Below, in pieces: positions 1 through 5,859 of a stretch of DNA of 11,342 nucleotides (position 1 is the first letter of the stretch; every line of letters starts with the position of its first letter). The notes under the pieces were generated by a model that worked only from the letters and a program-made list of their open reading frames with translations, was not told the origin of the DNA and did not search any database. The translations under genes and the position numbers were made by a program. This DNA comes from Actinomycetes bacterium (GTDB taxonomy: Bacteria; Actinomycetota; Actinomycetes; Actinomycetales; Cellulomonadaceae): the NCBI GenBank assembly GCA_023390875.1, contig JAEWCA010000167.1, positions 1-11,342 of the forward strand, written 5' to 3'.

Positions 1-97
1 GCTCCTCGTCGAGCACCGAGCCCAGCTCGCGCGCGGCGTCGTCGAAGCGCCGGCGCAGGTCGTCGCCCGACCGCGGGGTCCGTCCCATCGCACGCAT
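1..97 (-). CDS. Unidentified protein, N-terminal fragment (gene continues beyond window)
   Basis: A minus-strand frame opens just downstream of the LacI gene and runs off the left edge. Two in-frame ATG codons are possible, at 97-95 or 88-86. The readable product begins MRAMGRTPRSGDDLRRRFDD and continues with a charged, probably helical stretch (AARELGSVLDEE). Third codon positions are almost all G or C, as in real genes here. The start lies about 7 to 16 bases past the lacI stop, so the two genes could form one transcript. No clear Shine-Dalgarno sequence precedes either ATG. About 30 residues are too few to assign a family. Confidence 0.5.
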   Translation of the reverse strand, partial: MRAMGRTPRSGDDLRRRFDDAARELGSVLDEE

Positions 98-104
98 GCG
101 CGGG

Positions 105-1106
105 TCAGCGCGGTTCCGCGGTCGACCGGCGGAGCACGAGGGACGTGGGCAGCCGCACGCGCGGCTCGTCGACGTCCGGCCCGTCGAGCATCCGGGTCAG
201 CAGCCGGACCGCGGCCGCTCCCATCTGCTGGATCGACTGGCTCACCGTGGTCAGCGGCGGATCGGTCTGCGCGGACTCCGGGATGTCGCCGAACCCGACG
301 ACCGAGAGGTCCTCCGGGACGCGCAGGCCGAGGTCGCGCGCGACCTCGACGGCGGCGATCGCCGACACGTCGTACGCGGCGAAGATCGCCGTGGGACGGT
401 CCGCCCGGGACAGCAGCGCCCGCAGCGCGGCCACGGTGGAGCCGCGGCGGTAGTCGTCCGTCAGCAGGAGCGTCTCGTCGACCGCCACGCCCGCCGCGGC
501 CATCGCCGTCCGGAAGCCCTGCTCGCGCACGCGCGACCAGTGATAGAGGTCGGGCCGGCCGCCGATGAAGCCGATCCGCCGGTGGCCGAGCCCGAGCAGG
601 TGCTCGGTGGCGAGCGTCGCGCCGCCCAGGCTGTCCGAGTCGACGCCGGGCTGCCCGGACGGGCCCGCGGCCGGGTCGATCGAGACGACCGGGACGTCGA
701 CGTCGACCGGCGCGGCCGAGGGCGTGACCAGCACGGCGCCGTCGATCAGGGTGCCGCTCAGCCGGGACAGGAAACGTCGCTCCCACCCCGACCCACCGCC
801 GCGGACACCGCTCGTGTAGGCCAGGAGCTCGTACCCGGAGTCGCCGAGAGCCGCCGCGGCGCCCTTGAAGATCTCCGACGAGAACGGCTCGAACTCCCCG
901 GCGAGGACCCCGATGACATGGGTGCGTCGCGAGCGCATCCCGCGTGCGACGAGGCTGGACTCGTACCCGAGCTCCTCGATCACGCGCAGGACGTGGGCCG
1001 AGGTCGCCTCGGCGACGCCGTCGCGGCCGTTGAGCACCTTCGACACCGTCGCCACCGACACGCCCGCGGTCCGCGCGACGTCGGTGATCGTCACCCGACG
1101 AGCCAC
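105..1106 (-). CDS. LacI/GalR-family transcriptional repressor
   Basis: A 333-residue sugar-responsive DNA-binding repressor, the usual length for the family. Residues 6-26 form the N-terminal helix-turn-helix (TITDVARTAGVSVATVSKVL), with the hinge around residues 45-58. A periplasmic-binding-protein-like effector domain fills residues 60-333 and includes family-typical stretches such as GHRRIGFIGG and DLSVVGFGDIPES. The start is GTG at 1106-1104, with a strong GAGGAGG ribosome-binding site four bases upstream. It is transcribed divergently from the expansin gene, and the shared intergenic region holds a LacI-type operator candidate; a second lies upstream of the GH5 cellulase. By analogy with CelR-type regulators of cellulolytic actinobacteria, it probably represses cellulose-degradation genes until a cello-oligosaccharide binds. 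The family is certain; effector and targets are inferred. Confidence 0.93.
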   Translation of the reverse strand: MARRVTITDVARTAGVSVATVSKVLNGRDGVAEATSAHVLRVIEELGYESSLVARGMRSRRTHVIGVLAGEFEPFSSEIFKGAAAALGDSGYELLAYTSGVRGGGSGWERRFLSRLSGTLIDGAVLVTPSAAPVDVDVPVVSIDPAAGPSGQPGVDSDSLGGATLATEHLLGLGHRRIGFIGGRPDLYHWSRVREQGFRTAMAAAGVAVDETLLLTDDYRRGSTVAALRALLSRADRPTAIFAAYDVSAIAAVEVARDLGLRVPEDLSVVGFGDIPESAQTDPPLTTVSQSIQQMGAAAVRLLTRMLDGPDVDEPRVRLPTSLVLRRSTAEPR

Positions 1107-1188
1107 GGGACCTCCTCGACGACGGGGAGGCGGTCCAGCGGCACGGGCCCATCATGCAGGGGTCGCGGGAGCCTGTCGAAGAGCCGGC

Positions 1189-1200
1189 CGGACCGGTCCG
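1189..1200. promoter_or_regulatory. 12-bp perfect palindrome in the lacI/expansin intergenic region
   Basis: CGGACCGGTCCG is a perfect inverted repeat in the divergent promoter region. It could be a regulator site, but a GC palindrome of this length can arise by chance in such DNA. No second copy was noticed near the other cellulase gene. Confidence 0.3.
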
Positions 1201-1219
1201 ACCGGGGCGACCCCCGACG

Positions 1220-1229
1220 TAAACGATTC
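1220..1229. promoter_or_regulatory. Candidate LacI-family operator upstream of the expansin gene
   Basis: TAAACGATTC contains the AA-N-CG-N-TT core typical of LacI-family operators and is an AT-rich island in very GC-rich DNA. It lies 113 bases from the lacI start and about 90 bases from the expansin start. It matches the site at 5752-5761 at 7 of 10 positions, including the whole core plus the final C. It could serve repression of the expansin gene and autoregulation of lacI. Confidence 0.5.
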
Positions 1230-1284
1230 GCCGTGCGCACGACGCTCCGTTGGGGCCGACACGCGCGGCACGGGAGGGCACAGT

Positions 1285-1310
1285 CGGTGCGACCGTCGCG
1301 CACCGGGAGG
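1285..1310 (+). promoter_or_regulatory. 5' leader hairpin abutting the ribosome-binding site of the expansin gene
   Basis: CGGTGCG (1285-1291) pairs perfectly with CGCACCG (1299-1305) around a 7-base loop. The last stem base is the first base of the GGGAGG Shine-Dalgarno sequence (1305-1310), which sits 7 bases before the ATG at 1318. The hairpin could modulate ribosome access or mRNA stability; the RBS supports the chosen start. Confidence 0.4.
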
Positions 1311-1317
1311 ACTCGTC

Positions 1318-2664
1318 ATGGCCAGGCTCAGGAATGTCCGTTCGTGGAGCCGCGCGCTCGCCGTTCTGCTGGCAGGCGCCTGGCTCGTCGCGGCACAGGC
1401 GCCGGCCGAGGCCGTCAACCCCGGCGGCGAGCCCCAGCCGGTGACCGGCAACGCGACGTGGTTCGACAACCTCGGCTCGCCGTACGGCGGCTGCGGCCTG
1501 CCGCAGGACCAGCTCGAGACGCAGAACTGGATCGCGCTCAACGTGTTCAACACGCCGCGCGACTACACGATGTACTCCCGGCCCCTGGCCGCCGGTGACG
1601 CCAAGACCGGCATGTGGGACAACGGCCGCAACTGCGGCCGGTGGGTGCGGGTGTCGATCGGCGACTACTGCACGGGCCTCAACGACGGCGCCGCCGGGCA
1701 GGCGTTCTGCCGCAACGGGTCGTGGGTCGCGGACAAGTACAACGGCGCGACGCTCGACATGCTCGTCGCCGACAGCTGCGGCGACCCCAACGCGTGGTGC
1801 CGTGACGACCCGTACCACCTCGACCTCGCGCACGCGGCCATCAACCGCTTCGTCAAGGACGGCGCCGCGGTCGGCGACCTCGAGCCGAACCACTGGGGCA
1901 ACCGCCATGTGACGTGGGAGTTCATCAAGGCGCCGAGCTACACCGGCGACATCGAGATCGGCTTCATCCAGGGCTCGGAGAAGTGGTGGGGCGGGGTGTC
2001 GATCAACCACCTGCCCAACGGCATCCACGGCGTCGAGCACTTCACCGACGGCGCGTGGGCGACGACCCCGATGAACACCGACATGGGGCAGTCGTACCTG
2101 GTCAAGCCGACCACGGCGGGCGGCACCGACTACCGGATCCGGGTCAAGGACGTCACCGGCGCATACCTGTTCGGCGGTCGTGAGTACTCGTTCTCGCTGC
2201 CCGCGAGCTGCGGCGGCAAGTGCTCGGCGCCGCGCACGGTCGTCTCGTACACGACGTCGGGCGGCGACACCTCGACGCCCACGCCGACGCCGACCCCCAC
2301 GCCGACCGTGACACCCACGCCCACGCCCACGCCCACGCCGACGCCCACGCCCACCCCGACGTCGACCGGCGGGACCTCCGCGTGCACCGCGACCTTCCGC
2401 ACCGTGAGCGCGTGGCAGGGCGGCTTCCAGGCCGAGGTCACGGTGCAGGCCCGCACGGTGACGACGTCGTGGAGCGTGCGGTGGCAGACGTCCGGCGAAC
2501 GGGTCGACCAGGTGTGGAACGGCACGCTGTCGTCGCAGGCCGGTGCGGTCACGGTCCAGGGCGTCGCGTGGAACAGCAGGCTGGCGGCCGGCGGCTCCAC
2601 GACGTTCGGCCTGATCGGCAGCGGCACGCCGCCCACGCCGTCGCTCACGTGCACGGGCGCCTGA
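1318..2664 (+). CDS. Secreted expansin-like protein with C-terminal CBM2
   Basis: A 448-residue secreted protein expected to loosen cellulose non-hydrolytically. Residues 1-32 are a signal peptide with probable cleavage after AEA. Residues 43-197 resemble the expansin D1 double-psi beta-barrel; D152 (VADSCGDP) and D169 (HLDL) occupy the positions of the two conserved Asp residues of Bacillus expansin EXLX1/YoaJ. Residues 198-296 resemble D2/CBM63: WEFIKAP leads in, and the W223-W224 pair with Y260 matches the aromatic cellulose-binding face. A Pro-Thr linker (319-348) leads to a CBM2 (356-448) with cysteines at both ends and all three surface tryptophans (W366, W400, W418). It faces the lacI gene and has its own RBS and terminator. 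Plant-type expansins lack this CBM2; the fusion should target the protein to crystalline cellulose. Confidence 0.9.
   Translation: MARLRNVRSWSRALAVLLAGAWLVAAQAPAEAVNPGGEPQPVTGNATWFDNLGSPYGGCGLPQDQLETQNWIALNVFNTPRDYTMYSRPLAAGDAKTGMWDNGRNCGRWVRVSIGDYCTGLNDGAAGQAFCRNGSWVADKYNGATLDMLVADSCGDPNAWCRDDPYHLDLAHAAINRFVKDGAAVGDLEPNHWGNRHVTWEFIKAPSYTGDIEIGFIQGSEKWWGGVSINHLPNGIHGVEHFTDGAWATTPMNTDMGQSYLVKPTTAGGTDYRIRVKDVTGAYLFGGREYSFSLPASCGGKCSAPRTVVSYTTSGGDTSTPTPTPTPTPTVTPTPTPTPTPTPTPTPTSTGGTSACTATFRTVSAWQGGFQAEVTVQARTVTTSWSVRWQTSGERVDQVWNGTLSSQAGAVTVQGVAWNSRLAAGGSTTFGLIGSGTPPTPSLTCTGA
2275..2361 (+). repeat. Thr-Pro linker microsatellite inside the expansin-CBM2 gene
   Basis: About fourteen consecutive Thr-Pro dipeptides, interrupted by one Val, are encoded by near-perfect 6-bp repeats of ACGCCC and close variants. 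This is the usual flexible, probably glycosylated linker of actinobacterial cellulases. The repetitive DNA is prone to length change. Confidence 0.9.
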
Positions 2665-2682
2665 CGGGCCGATGACGCAGGC

Positions 2683-2718
2683 ACCGCGCGTCCCGGCCGG
2701 CTCGACGGGACGCGCGGT
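2683..2718 (+). terminator. Strong hairpin terminator after the expansin gene
   Basis: ACCGCGCGTCCC (2683-2694) pairs perfectly over 12 bases with GGGACGCGCGGT (2707-2718) around a 12-base loop. It begins 19 bases after the expansin stop. There is no long U tract, which is common for hairpin terminators in high-GC actinobacteria. It separates the expansin gene from the reductase gene. Confidence 0.75.
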
Positions 2719-2778
2719 CCCTTGCCGTCGCCTGCGTGCCGCTGCCAGCCTGGAGTCCCCGTCCTGCCGGAGGAGCAC

Positions 2779-3345
2779 ATGGGCAAGCTGGTCTACGCGG
2801 CGAACACCTCGCTCGACGGGTACCTGGAGGACGAGAGCGGCGCGTTCGACTGGTCGGTCCCCGACGAGGAGGTGCACGCGTTCTGGAACGCGCACGAGCG
2901 GCAGATCGGCACATCGCTGTACGGCCGGCGCATGTACGAGACCATGCGCGTCTGGGAGGACGACGACTGGCTGACGGACGAGCCCGCGGTGGTCCGGGAG
3001 TACGCGGACATCTGGCGCGACGCCGACAAGGTCGTCTACTCGACGACGCTCGACACGGTGTCGACCGCCCGCACCAGGATCGAGCGGCGGTTCGACCCCG
3101 AGGCGGTCCGTCGCCTCAAGGACGAGTCGGACGCGGACCTGAGCGTGGGTGGTGCGACGCTCGGTGCCGAGGCGATCCGGCACGGCCTCGTCGACGAGTG
3201 CGTGCTGCTCCTGTGCCCGGTGGTCGTGGGCGGCGGGAAGCCGGCGCTGCCGCGGGGCGTCCGGCTCGACCTGGAGCTGCTCGACCACCGGCGGTTCGCG
3301 AACGGCGTCGTCTACGTGCGCCACGCGGTCCGGCGCCCGAGCTGA
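2779..3345 (+). CDS. Dihydrofolate reductase / RibD C-terminal-like family protein
   Basis: A 188-residue cytosolic protein of the RibD_C/DHFR-like fold (YyaP/YwjB type), whose members are putative NADPH-dependent reductases without an assigned substrate. The N-terminus (KLVYAANTSLDGYLED) matches the first strand and loop of the family. The GTSLYGRRMYETM segment fits the cofactor-binding region, and SVGGATLGAEAIRHGLVDE with PVVVGGGKP forms the typical C-terminal signature. The start is ATG at 2779 with a GGAGGAG ribosome-binding site three bases upstream; longer in-frame starts have no RBS and would enter the preceding terminator. It appears monocistronic, bounded by hairpins on both sides. 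True folate reduction is unlikely, since the YwjB/YyaP group is distinct from classical DHFR. Confidence 0.85.
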   Translation: MGKLVYAANTSLDGYLEDESGAFDWSVPDEEVHAFWNAHERQIGTSLYGRRMYETMRVWEDDDWLTDEPAVVREYADIWRDADKVVYSTTLDTVSTARTRIERRFDPEAVRRLKDESDADLSVGGATLGAEAIRHGLVDECVLLLCPVVVGGGKPALPRGVRLDLELLDHRRFANGVVYVRHAVRRPS

Positions 3346-3347
3346 CG

Positions 3348-3375
3348 GACCGGGCGCGTCGACGTCGGCCCGGTC
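3348..3375. terminator. Hairpin terminator between convergent reductase and VOC genes
   Basis: GACCGGGC (3348-3355) pairs perfectly with GCCCGGTC (3368-3375) around a 12-base loop. It starts three bases after the reductase stop codon. Being symmetric, it could also stop transcription arriving from the VOC gene on the minus strand. Confidence 0.65.
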
Positions 3376-3376
3376 A

Positions 3377-3441
3377 GCCGTCCCGCTCAGCCGATGCGCT
3401 CAGCTGTCCCGCTCAGCCGATGCGCTCAGCCGATGCGCTCA
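3377..3441. repeat. Five tandem 13-bp repeats spanning the stop codon of the VOC gene
   Basis: The units start at 3377, 3390, 3403, 3416 and 3429. Three are GCCGATGCGCTCA; the first and third differ (GCCGTCCCGCTCA, GCTGTCCCGCTCA), so the array is also two 26-bp repeats plus one 13-bp unit. On the minus strand every unit begins with TGA. The unit at 3429-3441 encodes the last VOC codons (ERIG), and the stop at 3428-3426 belongs to the next unit. Because 13 is not a multiple of three, the array places stops in all three minus frames. Confidence 0.9.
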
Positions 3442-3866
3442 GCGAGCGCCACGATGATGCCCTCGGGCCCGCGGACGTACGCCATGCGCCAGACGCCCTC
3501 GTGGTCGCCGATCCCGCCGACGAGGCCGTAGCCGTCCTCGGCGACCCGGTCGACGGCCGCCCGCACGTCCTCGACCTCGAACGCGACGCTGCGCAGCCCG
3601 AGCCAGTTCGCCATCGCGGACGGGTCGGCCGGCACCGCCTCCGGCCGGACGAAGCTCGACAGCTCCACCTGGGTGCCTCCGCCGGGAGGCGTGAGCATGA
3701 CGATCTCCGTGCGCGAGCCCGGGATGCCGGTGACGACGTCGATGAACTCGCCCTCGACGAACGTCCGGCCGTCGACCTCCAGCCCGAGCGCGACGAAGAA
3801 CTCCGTCACCCGGTCGAGGTCCGCGACCGTGATGCCGACGTGGTCGAACCGTCTGACGTGCGCCAC
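3426..3866 (-). CDS. VOC-superfamily (glyoxalase/bleomycin-resistance-like) protein
   Basis: A 146-residue cytosolic protein with two beta-alpha-beta-beta-beta modules of the vicinal oxygen chelate fold. Module one begins RRFDHVGITVADLDRVTEFF, with H9 and E68 (TQVELSSF) at the usual metal-ligand positions. Module two begins LRSVAFEVEDV and ends GPEGIIVALAERIG. The second-module ligands look replaced: Ser93 where His is common in this family, and Ala140 where Glu is common. Metal-dependent catalysis is therefore doubtful, and a ligand-binding or sequestration role is possible. The start is the GTG at 3866-3864, chosen because the fold begins at once after it; the frame extends further upstream only as unrelated Arg-rich sequence. 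No strong RBS is visible. It is divergent from the DUF3237-type gene and convergent with the reductase gene. Confidence 0.8.
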   Translation of the reverse strand: MAHVRRFDHVGITVADLDRVTEFFVALGLEVDGRTFVEGEFIDVVTGIPGSRTEIVMLTPPGGGTQVELSSFVRPEAVPADPSAMANWLGLRSVAFEVEDVRAAVDRVAEDGYGLVGGIGDHEGVWRMAYVRGPEGIIVALAERIG

Positions 3867-3977
3867 CGGCCCATCGTGTCCCGGAAGCCGCGTGCGCGCC
3901 TGCCCGGCCGACCCGTCATCCGACCGCGCACGTGGTGCCGGCACGGGCGGGCCCGCGTCGCCGACCGCACCCCTGAG

Positions 3978-3983
3978 GAGGGA
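3978..3983 (+). promoter_or_regulatory. Ribosome-binding site fixing the DUF3237 start
   Basis: A GAGGAGGG run about six bases before the GTG at 3989 is a near-consensus Shine-Dalgarno sequence. It shows that translation begins in the first of the two frames across which the DUF3237 gene is now split. Confidence 0.75.
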
Positions 3984-3988
3984 ACGCC

Positions 3989-4467
3989 GTGCCGGCACTG
4001 CCGCCGCCCGCCCTGCAACCGTTCTGCACGCTCGAGGTCCAGCTCGCACCGATGATGGACCTCGGGCTCGGCCGCTTCGGGGAGCGGCGCATCGTCCCGA
4101 TCCTCGGCGGACGCGTGACCGGCCGGTCAGCGGCACCATCCTCGGCGTCGGCGCCGACTGGCAGTCCGTCGTGCACGACGGCGTGGCCGAGCTCGACGCG
4201 CGCTACGCGTTCCGCACCGACGACGGCGCGCTCGTCGAGATCGTCAACCAGGGGTTCCGGCACGGGCCGCCCGAGGTGATGGCGCGGCTCGCGTCGGGCG
4301 CCCCGACCTCGCCCGAGTCGTACTCGATGCTGTCGACGGCACGCCTCGAGAGCGGCCACCCCGACTACCGGTGGCTCAACCGCATGGTCTTCGTCGGCAC
4401 CGGCGCACGCGACGCGAGCACCGTGCAGGTCGACCTCTACAGCGTGGGACGAGGACCTCAGGCATGA
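3989..4467 (+). pseudogene. DUF3237 family protein, interrupted by a 1-base frameshift
   Basis: The GTG start at 3989 begins MPALPPPALQPFCTLEVQLA and reads as a DUF3237 N-terminus through ILGGRVTG. The family sequence then continues in another frame as PVSGTILGVGADWQSVVHDG, then FRTDDGALVEIVNQGFRHGP and LNRMVFVGTGARDASTVQVD, ending at the TGA at 4465-4467. One missing C near 4121-4125 (GGCCGG in place of GGCCCGG) explains the break. With it restored the protein would be 159 residues, a normal length for the family. Unrepaired, the first frame continues as unrelated sequence and ends near 4279. DUF3237 proteins are small beta-barrels of unknown function. Both halves keep GC-rich third positions, so the lesion is recent or a sequencing error. 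The gene overlaps the next start by ATGA. Confidence 0.8.
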
Positions 4468-5753
4468 CCGCGCCGCACGTGCTGATCGCCGGCGGCGGCA
4501 TCGGAGGCCTCGCCGCGGCGCTCACGCTGCACCAGATCGCGGTGGGGTTCACCGTGCTCGAGAGCGCGCGGGAGCTCGCGCCGCTCGGGGTGGGGATCAA
4601 CCTCCAGCCGAACGCGGTGCGCGAGCTCGGCGACCTGGGCATCGGCGCCGACCAGCTCGACCGCATCGGCGTCGCGACCCGTGAGTGGGCGCTCGTCGGT
4701 CGCAACGGCCGCGACATCTACCGCGAGCCGCGCGGCCTGTCCGCCGGCTACCCCTGGCCGCAGGACGCCCTGCACCGCGGCCGGCTCCAGCTGCTGCTCG
4801 CCGACACGCTCCGGGAACGGGCCGGTGCGGACGCCGTCCGGCTCGGTCACCGCGTCACCGGCTACGCGGTCGACGCGGACGGTGCGGTGACCGCGACCGG
4901 GCTGCGCGCCGACGGGAGCGCGTGGCAGGAGCGCGGCACCCTGCTGATCGGGGCCGACGGCATCCACTCGGCGGTGCGGGCGCAGATGCACCCCGACCAG
5001 CCGCCGATCCACTGGGGCGGCACGATCATGTGGCGCGGCACGACGCAGGCGGCGCCGATCCGCACCGGCGCGTCGTTCGTGGGCGTGGGTTCGGCCCGCA
5101 CGCGTGTCGTCGTCTACCCGATCTCGTCCGCCGACCCGCGCACCGGCCTGGCGACGGTCAACTGGATCGCCGAGCGCACGGTGGACGCCGCCGAGGGGTG
5201 GCGCGGCACCGGGTGGTTCCGGCAGGTGGACGTCGCGGAGTTCGCGCACCACTTCGACGACTGGACGTACGACTGGCTCGACGTGCCGGACCTGCTGCGC
5301 CGCAGCGAGGTGGCCTACGAGAACCCGATGATCGACCGCGACCCCGTGCCGACCTGGCAGGACGGGCCGGTGCTGCTGATCGGCGACGCTGCGCACGCCA
5401 TGTACCCGACGGGGTCGAACGGGGCGAGCCAGGCCGTCGTGGACGCCCGCGTGCTGGGCGCCGCGATGGTCCGCCACGGCGTGACCGCGGACGCGCTCGG
5501 CGCCGTCGACGCGCAGCTGTGCGGCCCGCTGTCCGAACTCGTCCTGCGCAACCGCGGGGCGGGACCGTTCGGCCTGCTCGACCTGGTCGACGAGCGGTGC
5601 GGCGGCCGGTTCGACGACATCGACGACGTCGTCCCGCGGGCCGAGCGCGACGCGTTCATGGCCGGGTACAAGGCGGCGGCGGGGTTCGCGGTCGACGCGC
5701 TGCGCTCGGCGGGGCCGACGATCCCGCCGGGTGCCCGCGCCCGGGACGTGTGA
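4464..5753 (+). CDS. FAD-dependent monooxygenase, PhzS/salicylate-hydroxylase-like
   Basis: A 429-residue cytosolic group A flavoprotein that probably hydroxylates an aromatic or heterocyclic substrate with NAD(P)H and O2. The ADP-binding motif GGGIGG spans residues 10-15 after a hydrophobic first strand. The second FAD motif GADGIHSAVR is at 163-172, and LIGDAAHAMYPTGSNGASQA (305-324) carries the ribityl-contacting D308. The last motif and the ERCGGRFDDIDDV C-terminal region resemble the PhzS-type flavin-dependent oxidoreductases more than classical salicylate hydroxylases. The ATG at 4464 overlaps the stop of the DUF3237 gene (ATGA), so the two were translationally coupled and probably share a pathway. 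Loss of that partner by frameshift could lower its expression. The substrate is unknown. Its stop codon overlaps the GH5 operator candidate. Confidence 0.88.
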   Translation: MTAPHVLIAGGGIGGLAAALTLHQIAVGFTVLESARELAPLGVGINLQPNAVRELGDLGIGADQLDRIGVATREWALVGRNGRDIYREPRGLSAGYPWPQDALHRGRLQLLLADTLRERAGADAVRLGHRVTGYAVDADGAVTATGLRADGSAWQERGTLLIGADGIHSAVRAQMHPDQPPIHWGGTIMWRGTTQAAPIRTGASFVGVGSARTRVVVYPISSADPRTGLATVNWIAERTVDAAEGWRGTGWFRQVDVAEFAHHFDDWTYDWLDVPDLLRRSEVAYENPMIDRDPVPTWQDGPVLLIGDAAHAMYPTGSNGASQAVVDARVLGAAMVRHGVTADALGAVDAQLCGPLSELVLRNRGAGPFGLLDLVDERCGGRFDDIDDVVPRAERDAFMAGYKAAAGFAVDALRSAGPTIPPGARARDV

Positions 5754-5761
5754 AGCGTTTC
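5752..5761. promoter_or_regulatory. Candidate LacI-family operator upstream of the GH5 cellulase gene
   Basis: GAAGCGTTTC is an imperfect inverted repeat (8 of 10 positions symmetric) with the LacI-family AA-N-CG-N-TT core. It lies 99 bases before the GH5 start and overlaps the stop codon of the monooxygenase gene. It resembles the site at 1220-1229 upstream of the expansin gene, which supports joint control by the LacI regulator in this window. Confidence 0.55.
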
Positions 5762-5809
5762 GACGGCAGCGCCGCACGCCGCCCTCTGCTGGGCTGTGCC
5801 GGTCCCCCG

Positions 5810-5829
5810 CCAGGGCACCCGCGCCCTGG
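5810..5829 (+). terminator. Small hairpin in the GH5 leader, possible weak terminator or leader structure
   Basis: CCAGGGC (5810-5816) pairs perfectly with GCCCTGG (5823-5829) around a 6-base loop. It lies between the monooxygenase stop and the GH5 start. It could end the upstream transcript or be a 5' leader structure of the cellulase mRNA; the sequence alone does not decide. Confidence 0.4.
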
Positions 5830-5845
5830 ACGTCGCCGCTCCTGA

Positions 5846-5857
5846 GAGGGATCCCTC
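5846..5857 (+). promoter_or_regulatory. Palindrome covering the GH5 ribosome-binding site
   Basis: GAGGGATCCCTC is a perfect 12-bp palindrome. Its left half, with the preceding GA, is the Shine-Dalgarno sequence (GAGAGGG, 5844-5850) for the GTG start at 5860. At DNA level it could be an operator; at RNA level it could drive dimerisation or masking of the RBS. Confidence 0.45.
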
Positions 5858-5859
5858 GC

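Noticed and set aside
765..800. CelR-type operator (TGGGAGCGCTCCCA)
   Set aside because: Only a half-site-like CGCTCCCA was seen, inside the lacI coding region, with no matching left arm. No full site was found in the window.
96..1598. Long plus-strand frame opposite lacI and running into the expansin gene
   Set aside because: It is an Arg-rich shadow frame with no domain and no RBS, typical of high-GC DNA.
2275..2361. Possible CRISPR-like or regulatory repeat array
   Set aside because: The repeats are 6-bp Thr-Pro codon pairs inside a coding frame, a normal cellulase linker. There are no spacers.
4115..4130. Programmed ribosomal frameshift in the DUF3237 gene
   Set aside because: No slippery heptamer or obvious downstream pseudoknot is visible; a missing C in a short C run is simpler.
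3426..4139. Extended N-terminus of the VOC protein (237 residues)
   Set aside because: The extra 91 residues are Arg/Ala/Gly-rich, have no VOC similarity and lie opposite the DUF3237 gene. The GTG at 3866 fits the fold start.
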